Assembly (NCBI GenBank): GCA_963766445.1
Contig: CAVXZW010000014.1
Location: 62,001-126,000 of the forward strand
From: JAICYJ01 sp963766445
Lineage (GTDB): Bacteria > Actinomycetota > Thermoleophilia > Gaiellales > JAICJC01
DNA: 64,000 nucleotides
Direction: 5' to 3'
Shown here: positions 56,378-64,000 of the stretch, in pieces
How positions within the stretch are numbered: position 1 is the first letter of the stretch
How the letters are laid out: every line of letters starts with the position of its first letter
The notes under the pieces: generated by a model
Told to the model about the DNA's origin: nothing
Databases searched by the model: none
Seen by the model: the letters and a program-made list of their open reading frames with translations, nothing else
Program-made: the position numbers and the translations under genes

Positions 56378-56839
56378 CTATTCGCGCCACGCGTCGACCT
56401 GGTTGGCGTTCTCGAAGAGCCGCAGGAGTTCCGATCGGCCAGCGTGGGTGAGCACCGTGGTTCCGTCGGCGTCCCTGCGGACGTATTCGCAAGCGATCGC
56501 CCATTCGTCGAACGCCGCGACGAACGTGCTCGTCTGGTCCGAGTCGAGGCCAAGCTCGGCGAGGCCGAGTTGTACCTGGTACATCGAGGCTGGTTCCTTG
56601 CCGGTGGTTTCCCAGACAGCGCTGGCAAGCGGGCATGCGCGGTGTTCGGGTGCTACGTACGCCCCGACCAGGACGCTGTTAGCGCGGAGTAGGCCCCGCT
56701 GCATGATGCTGCGCGGCCACGGCGGCAACTCCGTCAGCGCATCGACCAGAACCGCTTCAGCCCGATACCGGCGCGCCGGGTCATCGACAATCACTCCGGA
56801 CGACGAGAGCAGCAATTTCAGCGGCAACACACCGAGCAT
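56378..56839 (-). CDS. hypothetical protein
   Basis: 153 residues from the second Met. A TACGAT box lies exactly 7 nt before the ATG at 56839, making that the leaderless start over the ATG at 56848. Sequence MLGVLPLKLLLSSSGVIVDDPARRYRAEAVLVDALTELPPWPRSIMQRGLLRANSVLVGAYVAPEHR, with TFVAAFDEWAIACEYVRRDADGTTVLTHAGRSELLRLFENANQV at the end. The C-terminal part is winged-helix-like. No family recognised. The 350 bp from 56025 to 56377 hold no gene I can support. Confidence 0.6.
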   Translation of the reverse strand: MLGVLPLKLLLSSSGVIVDDPARRYRAEAVLVDALTELPPWPRSIMQRGLLRANSVLVGAYVAPEHRACPLASAVWETTGKEPASMYQVQLGLAELGLDSDQTSTFVAAFDEWAIACEYVRRDADGTTVLTHAGRSELLRLFENANQVDAWRE

Positions 56840-56964
56840 ACTGCGCATCGTACGTCACCAGCGGCTCACTGAAAAGACCGGCGCTGTTACGCGTGCCGAT
56901 ACGGGTCGCGTTGTAGCGCGCCGACGGCTTGTGCCGCCCAGTCGGCGAGGCTACGCTCTCGAAC

Positions 56965-57780
56965 GTGGTCGAGCCGGCCCCCTTGCAGCACCCTGACTAC
57001 CGCCTCGCCGCCGCAGGCAGGGAGTCCGCGGAGGATGAACGGCTAGACCTGCTCGAGCAGATCTATGATCCGTCGTCGCGGCGGCGGCGCTCTTTTGTGC
57101 AGCCGGGGTGGCGATGTCTGGAGGTCGGAGCAGGGCGCGGCTCGATGGCGGTGTGGCTGGCCGAGCAGGTGGGACCGACAGGCCACGTCGTCGCGACCGA
57201 CATCGACACCCGCTACCTGACGAGGCTGGACGTCCCGAATCTCGAGGTGATCCAGCACAGCATTCTCGACGACCCACTCGATCCGCTGGGCGAGCCGTTC
57301 GATCTCGTCTGTTCACGATTGATGCTGTTTCATCTCAAAGGTGTCCAGCAGCAGGCGATCAGGCAAATGGCGGAGTGCCTGCGCCCCGGTGGCTGGCTGT
57401 TCGACGAGGATTGCGATTGGGGGACGGCTGCTCCCGTGGATCCTGCGCACCCGCGCTACGACGAGTATCGGCGGGTCTGGCGGGGAGGCGACTGGTGGAC
57501 TGCTCGCGGCTACGACAAGGTGTTTGGCCAGAAGCTGCCGGCATTGTTCGAGCGCTGTGGGCTTCAGGAGATACGCAACGAGGCCTCCACCGAGGTGGTG
57601 AGGGGAGGATCGCCCTGGGCGAGATGGTGGATCCCGACCCTGGAGGTCATCAACGAGCTCGGCGGTGCCGACGAGGAATCTCGGCGTGAGGTCGAGGTGA
57701 TGACCGCAGCGCTTGCCGATCCAACGTTCTGGCTCCAGAGAGAGGTGTTGCACGCCTGCTGGGGCAGGCGGGCTCTGTAG
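56965..57780 (+). CDS. SAM-dependent methyltransferase
   Basis: 271 residues. Motif I is CLEVGAGRGSMAVWLAEQVG, motif II VVATDIDTRYL, and post-motif region FDLVCSRLMLFHLKGVQQQAIRQMAECLRPGGWLFDEDCDWG. Class I fold; the substrate is unknown. A TACGCT box 7 nt before the GTG gives a leaderless start. It ends immediately at the stop of the convergent methyltransferase gene (no gap). Confidence 0.85.
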   Translation: MVEPAPLQHPDYRLAAAGRESAEDERLDLLEQIYDPSSRRRRSFVQPGWRCLEVGAGRGSMAVWLAEQVGPTGHVVATDIDTRYLTRLDVPNLEVIQHSILDDPLDPLGEPFDLVCSRLMLFHLKGVQQQAIRQMAECLRPGGWLFDEDCDWGTAAPVDPAHPRYDEYRRVWRGGDWWTARGYDKVFGQKLPALFERCGLQEIRNEASTEVVRGGSPWARWWIPTLEVINELGGADEESRREVEVMTAALADPTFWLQREVLHACWGRRAL

Positions 57781-58623
57781 TTATCCGGTCGGCCTGCGCC
57801 AGATCACGAGCTCGATGTCCCGCGCCCGCTCGTAGAAGCGGCCGGAGGGCGATGATCTGCGCAGGAGCTCTCGCAGGTCGGCCTCGAAAGCGGCTTGGCG
57901 GTCTCCGAAGAGATGCGGTGCGGCCGACGAGAGCGAGTAGACGGAGGCCACGATGTCGTCCTCGCTGCGGCTGAATACGTCGCCGCGTGGCACCGCCACC
58001 CGCCGCGGTTCGGGGTAGCCGGCGGCACGCATCACCGCTTCCTCGTCCTTCGCCGTACCCGTGGGAAGTGTTTGGCGGCCGGCGCGGCGGTCTGGGCCGA
58101 GGTAGCGGCGAACCAGTTCTGCGATCTGCTCGCGCGGCGGCGAGGGCTCGGGCGGGTGCTCCTCCTCGACTCCTCGGTGGGTGGTCGCGCCGACGTGCAC
58201 CCACGCCCCGGCGGTCTCGATCATTCCGCCGACGACCTGAACGACGCGGGGCCTGTCCATCCAGTGAAACGACTGAGCGAACGTCGCGACGCGGAAGCGG
58301 CCGAGCTCGGCCGGTAGCTGCTCGGCGCGTGAGACGACCCACTCGGCGTTCACCACACCGCGTCCTGCGGCCTCGCGACGGGCCGCCTCGATCATCTCCC
58401 GGTCAGCGTCGACGCCTACCACCTGCTCAAACAGCGGGGCAAGGAGGAGCGCCAGGCTGCCGGGGCCGCAACCCACGTCCAGCAGTCGGCCCTGCCCATC
58501 CAGGCCGAGCTCGGCTGCGAGCGCCTCGGCCATCGCCTGCGGGTAGGGCAGTCGCCCCGTCGCGTAGTAGGCGGCACTGCCGCCATAGAGCGACTCGTCC
58601 CACTCGAACTCGCCCGCCGTCAC
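57781..58623 (-). CDS. SAM-dependent methyltransferase, UbiE/Tam-like
   Basis: 280 residues. Begins WDESLYGGSAAYYATGRLPYPQAMAEALAAELGL, the typical Methyltransf_11 N-terminus, then motif I LLDVGCGPGSLALLLAPLFEQVVGVDADREMIEAARREA and the SFHWMDRPRVV block. Not a paralog of the neighbour: the two share only the fold. TATCGT box 6 nt before the GTG at 58623. Confidence 0.85.
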   Translation of the reverse strand: MTAGEFEWDESLYGGSAAYYATGRLPYPQAMAEALAAELGLDGQGRLLDVGCGPGSLALLLAPLFEQVVGVDADREMIEAARREAAGRGVVNAEWVVSRAEQLPAELGRFRVATFAQSFHWMDRPRVVQVVGGMIETAGAWVHVGATTHRGVEEEHPPEPSPPREQIAELVRRYLGPDRRAGRQTLPTGTAKDEEAVMRAAGYPEPRRVAVPRGDVFSRSEDDIVASVYSLSSAAPHLFGDRQAAFEADLRELLRRSSPSGRFYERARDIELVIWRRPTG

Positions 58624-58665
58624 CGAGCCACGATACCCAACCCGGGCCGGGCGTAGAGTCTCGTC

Positions 58666-58725
58666 GTGTTCAGCGATCTGGATGGCGAGGTGCGCGACCG
58701 ACAGACCGGCCGGCGGCTGCTGTGA
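58666..58725 (+). CDS. possible leaderless 19-aa peptide upstream of the GNAT gene
   Basis: GTG 6 nt after a TAGAGT box, reading VFSDLDGEVRDRQTGRRLL then TGA. The TGA overlaps the GTG of the acetyltransferase (GTGA), so it may couple translation or be a leader peptide. It may be the only first start on the transcript of the GNAT gene. Confidence 0.4.
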   Translation: MFSDLDGEVRDRQTGRRLL

Positions 58726-59237
58726 TCCCGCGACTGGAGACGCCGAGGCTCGTCATGCGTGAGTGGCGCGAGGAGGATCTCGATGCCCACGCCGCGATGT
58801 CGGCTGATCCGGAGGTGCAACGGTATCTCGAGGGTGTGCTTGACCGCGTTCAGAGCTGGCGCTCGATGGCCTTCCATAGCGGGCACTGGGTGCTTCGAGG
58901 GTACGGCAACTGGGTGGTCGAGCGAAAGTCGGACGGCGTGGTGATCGGCCGCGTCGGGCTGTGGAACCCCGAGGGCTGGTTCGGGGTCGAGGTAGGCTGG
59001 AAGCTCGCCCGCCACGCATGGGGTCAGGGCTACGCCACGGAGGCTGCGATGGCTGCCATCGCATGGGCGTTCGACCATCTCGGCGTCGACCAGCTGATTT
59101 CCGTTATCAACCCGGAAAACACCGCGTCGCTACGCGTTGCCGAACGGCTCGGCATGACGAAGTCCCACGAGGCAGAGCTCGACGGGCGACCCGTGACCAT
59201 CATGGCAATCGACCGTGCGACGTGGCGCGACACGTGA
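58722..59237 (+). CDS. GNAT-family N-acetyltransferase (RimJ-like)
   Basis: 171 residues. PRLETPRLVMREWREEDLDAHAAMSADPEVQRYL is the RimJ/RimL-type opening; EVGWKLARHAWGQGYATEAAMAAIAWAFDHLGVDQLISVINPENTASLRVAERLGM carries the acetyl-CoA pyrophosphate loop (RHAWGQGYATE) and the NxASxRVxEKLGM motif. Acceptor is unknown, perhaps a protein N-terminus or small amine. It starts at a GTG overlapping the upstream peptide stop. Confidence 0.85.
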   Translation: MIPRLETPRLVMREWREEDLDAHAAMSADPEVQRYLEGVLDRVQSWRSMAFHSGHWVLRGYGNWVVERKSDGVVIGRVGLWNPEGWFGVEVGWKLARHAWGQGYATEAAMAAIAWAFDHLGVDQLISVINPENTASLRVAERLGMTKSHEAELDGRPVTIMAIDRATWRDT

Positions 59238-59240
59238 CGG

Positions 59241-59672
59241 TCAGACCATTCTCAGGACGGCTTTGACCGGCGGTTCGGGGTGGGGCTGTCGTATGCCCGC
59301 ATCCTCGCGGCTTAGCAGGTACGCCAGCTCGGTGCGGGAGCGGACGCCCAGCTTTCGATAGATGTGCCCGAGATGGGCCTCAACCGTCTTGTGACTGATG
59401 TGCAGCCACTGGGCGATCTCCCGGTTGGTCGAACCAGCTGTCGCCATACTGGCGATGCGGGCCTCGCCGGCCGTCAGCAAATTGCCAAACAGCAGCGGCT
59501 CCGCCGAGCGCCGAACACAGCGAACCGGCGTGGCCGCGCCGGTCGGACCGACCATCTGCAGGCGGATACCATAGAGAATCAGCTTGTTCGCCAGTTCGTT
59601 GACTGAGTTGGCGACGGGCGGAGGTAACGCCGGGCAGTCCGCCACGGTCGATGCGTGCATCAATGGTGACAC
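59241..59672 (-). CDS. short LuxR-family HTH protein
   Basis: 143 residues, nearly all C-terminal LuxR: LLTAGEARIASMATAGSTNREIAQWLHISHKTVEAHLGHIYRKLGVRSRTELAYLLSR is a complete GerE-type helix-turn-helix. The 70 residues before it (VNELANKLILYGIRLQMVG) resemble the very end of large LAL/MalT regulators, which have about 900 residues. It could be a truncated LAL or a natural single-domain DNA-binding protein. Starts at GTG; no ribosome-binding site seen. Confidence 0.72.
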   Translation of the reverse strand: MSPLMHASTVADCPALPPPVANSVNELANKLILYGIRLQMVGPTGAATPVRCVRRSAEPLLFGNLLTAGEARIASMATAGSTNREIAQWLHISHKTVEAHLGHIYRKLGVRSRTELAYLLSREDAGIRQPHPEPPVKAVLRMV

Positions 59673-59792
59673 TGGAATCGTGCTTCCCTCGCGTGGTCAT
59701 GATTTCCGGCGTCGCCGGATGCAGGAAGAGTCACACCCCCCGGTAAGCCGTCACCTAGCCGCCGGCAAGGTCCTCCACTCCAACCGGCCAGA

Positions 59793-61763
59793 TCAGGTCG
59801 GGACGCGGACGAGTCGGCGCACATGAGTGCATGGATCGAAGGTCAGCACCCACAGCGCCTCAGGAGCGGTCGCCATCGCACCTGGCTGGTTGCCGACGGG
59901 CACCGGTTCCCCCGCCGAGGCGCCGGTTTGAAGATCGAAACGGTTGACAGTTCCGACCGCGTTGCAATCGGAGGTCGCGAGCTGGCCGGCCCAAAGCGAC
60001 GATCCCGACGCGGCCAGTCGCTGCAGGCCGCGCGCCGGGATCGTGCGCAGGATCCCTTCCGTGGTGACGAACTGCAGGGCAGTCGAACCGGTGGTGCTCA
60101 TCGTCGATACCCAGAGGAGTTGTTGCCGCGCGATCAGGTGCTGCGGCTGCAGGGAGGTGTCGAACCGGTAGTAGGTCTCGACTTCGAGCGGGTGCCGGTC
60201 GAGTCGGATGTCGTCGATGGCCCGTCCGGCGATGATCCACAAGCGGTTGTCTGCGATCGCGACGTCGGCGACCACGCCGTCCTTAACCGGGATGGCTGTA
60301 CCGACCTTCCCCTCGCGTGACACCGGCACGACGCTGCGCTCGAGCGGCACCCAGATCGTGCTTGTCGTCAGCACCGGGTTGCAGGTGTAGAAATACTGAC
60401 GGTCGGCGCAGGCGGTGCGGCCTTTCAGGGGAACCGTCTTGAGCTCCCTACCCGTCGTCGCCTCGAACTGTTCGAGCAGCGTCGGCGATGCGTTCGACTC
60501 GACCACCCAGACAGAGCCGATGCCCACGGCTAACCCGACCGGCCGGCTCGCCAGGTGGTAGGGGCCGGCCCACTTCGCACGGTCTGCGGCCAGGCGGGTG
60601 AGCGTGCCCCGGGGGCCGGTTCGCGAGCCCTCGGCCACCCAGACGCCGGAAGCGCCCCCGGCCAGCAGGCTGGGGCGAGCTCCGAGTTCAAAGGTGAGCA
60701 GGTTGGCGGCGCCGTGATTGCCGCCACGCGTAGCGGCGTAGACAAGCGCCGTTGCCAGGGCGATCACCGCCACGGCGCAGGCAATTACGACACGGCGCCG
60801 GTCGGCGTGCAGCCGCCGCCGGCGCGATGCTGCTGGAGGCAGCGCGGGCGGCGGTGCGACCACGTCCGGCGCCGAGCCGGACAGCGCTGTTCGCAGATCG
60901 TGGACGAGGTGGCCGCAGTCCTGGTAGCGCTCAAGCGGGTCCTTGGCCAGCGCTTTCGCCAAGACACCGTCGGTGGCTGCGGGAACCGCCGCGCCGGATT
61001 CGCTCACCGGCGGGGCTTGCTCGTGGAGGTGCGACCACATGACTTTCGCGCCCGACCCTTGAAACGGGACGTGGCCTGTGAGCAGGTGATACACCACGCA
61101 GCCGAGCGAGTAGACGTCGGCGCGTTCGTCGACGACGTCCTCCCGGATCTGTTCGGGCGCCATGTAGTCGATCGTGCCGATCATGGCTCCGGTGCCGGTC
61201 AGGCCGCTGGAGCTTCCAACCTGTTTGGCCAGGCCGAAGTCACATAGGTAGACATGGCCCGACGCACCGTCGTTGTTGTTCGCAAGCAGGATGTTGGCAG
61301 GCTTGACATCGCGATGGATCAGGCCGCGCGAGCGAGCGGCGGCATCGAGTGCCCGGCCGACCTGATCGGTCACGTTCAGCGCCTGTTCGGGGGTGAGGCG
61401 GCCGTCTCGCAGCAGCACCGCCCGCAGGTCGGGACCGTCCACGTAGCGCATCACAATGTAAAGCAGAGCGTCCGCAATGCCCGCCTCGTAGATCGGGATG
61501 ATGTTGGGGTGATCGAGCGCGGCGGTCGCTTCCGTCTCACGCATGAATCGCTCGCGGAACCCCGGGTCGCTCGACAGCTCGGGAGTGATCAGCTTGATCG
61601 CGACCGACCGGTGCGGGTACTGCTGCTCGGCACGGTAAACCACACCCATGCCGCCTCGCCCAAGGAAAGCATCGAGTCGGTATCCCGCGACCTCGTCGCC
61701 AAGTCTGACGCCTATCGTCTCCAAGGAGCAGCCATTTGTATCATTCGCCACGCACGCTTGCAA
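59793..61763 (-). CDS. Ser/Thr protein kinase with C-terminal propeller-like extracellular domain
   Basis: 656 residues from a TTG. Kinase at about 20-290: FLGRGGMGVVYRAE (P-loop), VAIKLI (catalytic Lys), GLIHRDVKPANIL (catalytic loop), CDFGLAK (DFG) and GTIDYMAPEQ. One transmembrane helix near residue 330 (VVIACAVAVIALATALVYAA). The outside part repeats short strands with GVWVAEGS, SVWVVESN, TIWVPLER, RLWIIAG and LLWVSTMS, a beta-propeller/YncE-like sensor in place of PASTA domains. Divergent from the cyclase-BTAD gene, 57 bp away. Confidence 0.9.
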   Translation of the reverse strand: MQACVANDTNGCSLETIGVRLGDEVAGYRLDAFLGRGGMGVVYRAEQQYPHRSVAIKLITPELSSDPGFRERFMRETEATAALDHPNIIPIYEAGIADALLYIVMRYVDGPDLRAVLLRDGRLTPEQALNVTDQVGRALDAAARSRGLIHRDVKPANILLANNNDGASGHVYLCDFGLAKQVGSSSGLTGTGAMIGTIDYMAPEQIREDVVDERADVYSLGCVVYHLLTGHVPFQGSGAKVMWSHLHEQAPPVSESGAAVPAATDGVLAKALAKDPLERYQDCGHLVHDLRTALSGSAPDVVAPPPALPPAASRRRRLHADRRRVVIACAVAVIALATALVYAATRGGNHGAANLLTFELGARPSLLAGGASGVWVAEGSRTGPRGTLTRLAADRAKWAGPYHLASRPVGLAVGIGSVWVVESNASPTLLEQFEATTGRELKTVPLKGRTACADRQYFYTCNPVLTTSTIWVPLERSVVPVSREGKVGTAIPVKDGVVADVAIADNRLWIIAGRAIDDIRLDRHPLEVETYYRFDTSLQPQHLIARQQLLWVSTMSTTGSTALQFVTTEGILRTIPARGLQRLAASGSSLWAGQLATSDCNAVGTVNRFDLQTGASAGEPVPVGNQPGAMATAPEALWVLTFDPCTHVRRLVRVPT

Positions 61764-61807
61764 TCGGAAACCAGAACGTAGGAGTTGGCGGCGCCGGGCG
61801 CTGCTGA

Positions 61808-61813
61808 TAGCGT
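61808..61813 (+). promoter_or_regulatory. leaderless -10 box of the cyclase-BTAD gene
   Basis: TAGCGT, 7 nt before the ATG at 61821. Confidence 0.5.
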
Positions 61814-61820
61814 CGGACTC

Positions 61821-64000
61821 ATGCCGGAGGAACTGAGCAGGTCGGGCCGGGCGTCGTTGCCGTCCGGCACCGTTACGTTCATGTTCACCGACATCGAGGG
61901 CTCAACATCCCTGCTGCGGCGTCTGCGTGAGGACTATGCGCGCTTGCTGGTCGATCACGCGCGCTTGCTGGCGGCGGTGGTCGACCAGCACGGCGGCCGG
62001 GTCGTCGACACCCAGGGAGACGCGCTCTTTGCCGTCTTTCCGCGTGCCCGGGAGGCAATCGCCGCTGCCGCGGAGGCGCAGCACGGCCTGGCCGCACACG
62101 CGTGGCCGGGAGGCGTCGAGGTGCTGGTGAGGATGGGCCTTCACACTGGCGAGCCGCTGGTGGATGGCGAGCATTACGTCGGTCTCGCCGTGCACCGCGG
62201 ACAGCGGATCTGCTCGCTCGCGCACGGCGGTCAGGTGCTGCTTTCGTCGGTGACCGCCGACCTGATCGCTGATGAGGTGCCTGCCGGCGTCGCCATCGGC
62301 GACGCCGGCAGCGCTCGGCTGAAGGACTTTGACCGTGAGGAGCGGTTGTATCAGCTTCTGATCGACGGGCTGCCGGGTGAGTCCCAGCGGTTGCCGGCGT
62401 CAGCAATTCCCGGGCCATTCAGCGGCAGCGAGGAGCTGCTGGCCGCGCGGGTGTCATCGCCGTCAGCACCGGTCGACGTGCGACTGCTGGGTCCGGTCGA
62501 GGTCGCGGTCGCGGGATCCACGGTCCCGATCGGAGCTGCGAAACAGCGGCTGATCCTGGCGCTGTTGGCGCTACGTCCGGGCGAGATGCTGTCCTCGGAC
62601 GTCCTCGTCGACCTGATCTGGGGCGGCCGGCCGCCGGCGACGGCGACCAAGGCGCTTCAGGTCTACATCAGTGAGCTGCGGCATCGGATCGAGCCGGATC
62701 GATCGGCACCAATCGTGATCGTTAGCCAGCCGCCGGGCTACCGGTTCGGTCTGGACGCCGACAAGACCGATCTCGGACGTTTCGAGCATCTCTGGCAGCG
62801 CGGCCGCAGCGCAACCGCCGCCAACGACGCCGAGCAGGCGGCTCGGTTGCTGGGCGAGGCACTCGGGCTGTGGCGCGGCCGGCCGTTGGCCGACCTTGCC
62901 TATGAGCCGGCGATCCTGTCCGACGCCGCCCGGCTCGAGGAGATGCGGCTGGCATGCCTGGAGGACCGGATCGATGCCGACCTGCAGCGGGGGCGACACG
63001 CGGCGTTGGTACCGGAGTTGGAGGCACTGGTTCGGGAGAACCCTTTGCGCGAGCGGCTGCGTGGACAGCACATGCTTGCGCTGTACCGGTGCGGACGTCA
63101 GGCCGATGCGCTCGTCGCCTACCAGCAGGCGCGCAAGGCGCTGGTTGAGCAGCTCGGTATCGACCCGTCACCTGCGATCGTCAAACTGGAGCGGCTGATG
63201 CTGCAGCAGGACAGATCGCTCGAACTGGTGCCGGAGTCCGCAGGCGCCCCGCCCGTCGAGCCGGCGTTCGAGGAGCGGATGGTGATGGTGGTGTCCCAGT
63301 CTTCGGACGACGTTGAAGGCCTGCTGCGGGTGGCGGTGCCGCTTGCACGCTCCGGGTTTTCGATTGTGCTTGGGCGGGTGTTGGAGTACGCACAGGGTGT
63401 CGATGTGACGGCGCGGCTGGGCGAGGTGACGCGACGCCTGGTCGAGCACCGGGAGCGACTCGTCGACCAGGGTATCTCCGCCCGGGTGGCGGCGTTCGCC
63501 AGTCGCGACCGCGGGCCTGATCTCGTCAAGCTTGCCGTTCAGCAGGGCGCCGAACTGATCCTTGTGGATGGCACCGCGGCCGTGCGCGAGGGCGGCTCGA
63601 GCGTGTTTCACGAGATCGTCGACGACGCTCCGTGCGATGTCGCCATGCTCGTGGCCGACGGTCCGAACCATCCCGGTGACGCAATCATCGTGCCGTTCGG
63701 CGGCAGCCAGCACGACTGGGCAGCGCTCGAGCTGGCCGCTCTGCTGAGCCACTCCGAGCGGAAGCGGTTGGTGCTGGCGGGCGCGGAAGGAACCACAACC
63801 GACGATCCGGATGCGAGTCGCATGCTTGCCAGCGCGAGCCTGATTCTCCAGCGAGTCAGCGGCATCGTCGCCGAGCCGGTGCTGATCGAGAGGGGTGCGC
63901 AGGGGCTGCTGGAGCTGGCCGCGAGTGCGCATCTGATCCTGGTCGGCATCGCGCCCAGCTACCGCGATCGGGGCCTGGGCGAGACGCGCTATCAGATCGC
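61821..64000 (+). CDS. class III nucleotide cyclase-BTAD regulator fused to universal-stress-like domains (partial)
   Basis: At least 726 residues, frame still open at the window end. Residues 18-180 form a class III cyclase: FTDIEGST and TQGDALFAVF carry the two metal-binding Asp; the substrate-specifying Lys is replaced (VDTQGD), and the Asn of the transition-state pair is His in GLAVHRGQRI. Residues about 215-300 are an OmpR-type winged helix (VRLLGPVEVAV, LILALLALRPGEMLSSDVLVDLIWGG). Residues 310-460 form a BTAD domain (LGEALGLWRGRPLADLAYEPAI, AYQQARKALVEQLGIDPSPAI). From residue 480 two UspA-like repeats follow (GAELILVDG, DVAMLVADG, IIVPFGGSQHDWAALELA, HLILVGIAP). Likely a large SARP-like regulator with stress-sensing output. 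Confidence 0.85.
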   Translation, partial: MPEELSRSGRASLPSGTVTFMFTDIEGSTSLLRRLREDYARLLVDHARLLAAVVDQHGGRVVDTQGDALFAVFPRAREAIAAAAEAQHGLAAHAWPGGVEVLVRMGLHTGEPLVDGEHYVGLAVHRGQRICSLAHGGQVLLSSVTADLIADEVPAGVAIGDAGSARLKDFDREERLYQLLIDGLPGESQRLPASAIPGPFSGSEELLAARVSSPSAPVDVRLLGPVEVAVAGSTVPIGAAKQRLILALLALRPGEMLSSDVLVDLIWGGRPPATATKALQVYISELRHRIEPDRSAPIVIVSQPPGYRFGLDADKTDLGRFEHLWQRGRSATAANDAEQAARLLGEALGLWRGRPLADLAYEPAILSDAARLEEMRLACLEDRIDADLQRGRHAALVPELEALVRENPLRERLRGQHMLALYRCGRQADALVAYQQARKALVEQLGIDPSPAIVKLERLMLQQDRSLELVPESAGAPPVEPAFEERMVMVVSQSSDDVEGLLRVAVPLARSGFSIVLGRVLEYAQGVDVTARLGEVTRRLVEHRERLVDQGISARVAAFASRDRGPDLVKLAVQQGAELILVDGTAAVREGGSSVFHEIVDDAPCDVAMLVADGPNHPGDAIIVPFGGSQHDWAALELAALLSHSERKRLVLAGAEGTTTDDPDASRMLASASLILQRVSGIVAEPVLIERGAQGLLELAASAHLILVGIAPSYRDRGLGETRYQI

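Noticed and set aside
57987..58721. Upstream part of the long plus-strand frame that ends in the GNAT domain
   Set aside because: It is antisense to the methyltransferase and Arg/Pro-rich. Only the portion from 58722 matches GNAT.

Overview
The window is very GC-rich (about 70% by eye) and gene-dense. Its content (tandem peptide-type ABC systems, BTAD/cyclase regulator, sigma-B-like stress genes, TraR/DksA-like protein, LAL/LuxR fragments, many leaderless starts) fits a soil actinomycetote, most likely of the class Thermoleophilia. That placement is inference. No rRNA, tRNA, CRISPR array or intact insertion sequence was found.

Layout. 1-3.0 kb: two small membrane/unknown genes on the minus strand, then an MprF/LysX-type DUF2156 protein and an unknown. 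3.0-30.2 kb: a catabolic and transport region. It holds an M20 N-carbamoyl/allantoate amidohydrolase, a PLP aminotransferase, a TPP-dependent enzyme, a FadR-type GntR regulator, OsmC, an operon joined by GTGA overlaps (PuuE-type deacetylase, quinone oxidoreductase, VOC protein, MocA dehydrogenase), an SMP-30 lactonase, a first peptide/opine-type ABC operon ending in a dihydropyrimidinase/hydantoinase-like enzyme, two DUF523-like or unknown genes, two tail-to-tail SDRs, a TraR-like protein, an MFS-cNMP protein, and a second complete ABC operon on the minus strand. Three near-identical operators (5387-5412, 8595-8614, 12913-12933) sit at the promoters of the TPP enzyme, the deacetylase operon and SMP-30. 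I infer one GntR-controlled pathway for a cyclic ureide, hydantoin-like or sugar-acid-like substrate.

30.3-43.0 kb: M28 peptidase, small membrane protein, a 200-bp element with 20-bp terminal inverted repeats, MarR with palindromes upstream, TatA, a secreted beta-helix protein, an HtrA protease, small unknowns, a P-loop kinase, a secreted S53 protease, DUF5996 and topoisomerase IB. 43.0-53.7 kb: a stress island (flavin reductase, YihY, DUF7218- and DUF6582-like proteins, GCS2 ligase, CDGSH, heme-oxygenase-like protein, stacked DUF3618/holin/amphipathic membrane genes, PRC-barrel, RsbW-like kinase, PAS-GGDEF-HD-GYP protein, PPOX, YciE-like ferritin). Several of its promoters look like sigma-B sites (GTTTnn-N13/14-GGGTAn). 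53.8-64 kb: a class A penicillin-binding protein, two methyltransferases, a GNAT enzyme, a short LuxR protein, a Ser/Thr kinase with a propeller, and, cut by the window end, a cyclase-BTAD-universal-stress fusion.

Two global properties matter when using this annotation. First, roughly 40 reading-frame breaks occur, nearly all explained by a single extra G or C, with the protein continuing perfectly in the next frame. I treat them as probable sequence or assembly errors and join the pieces, giving gene spans across the breaks. Second, at least fifteen genes begin exactly 6 or 7 nt after a TANNNT -10 box, which indicates leaderless mRNAs and was used to choose starts.
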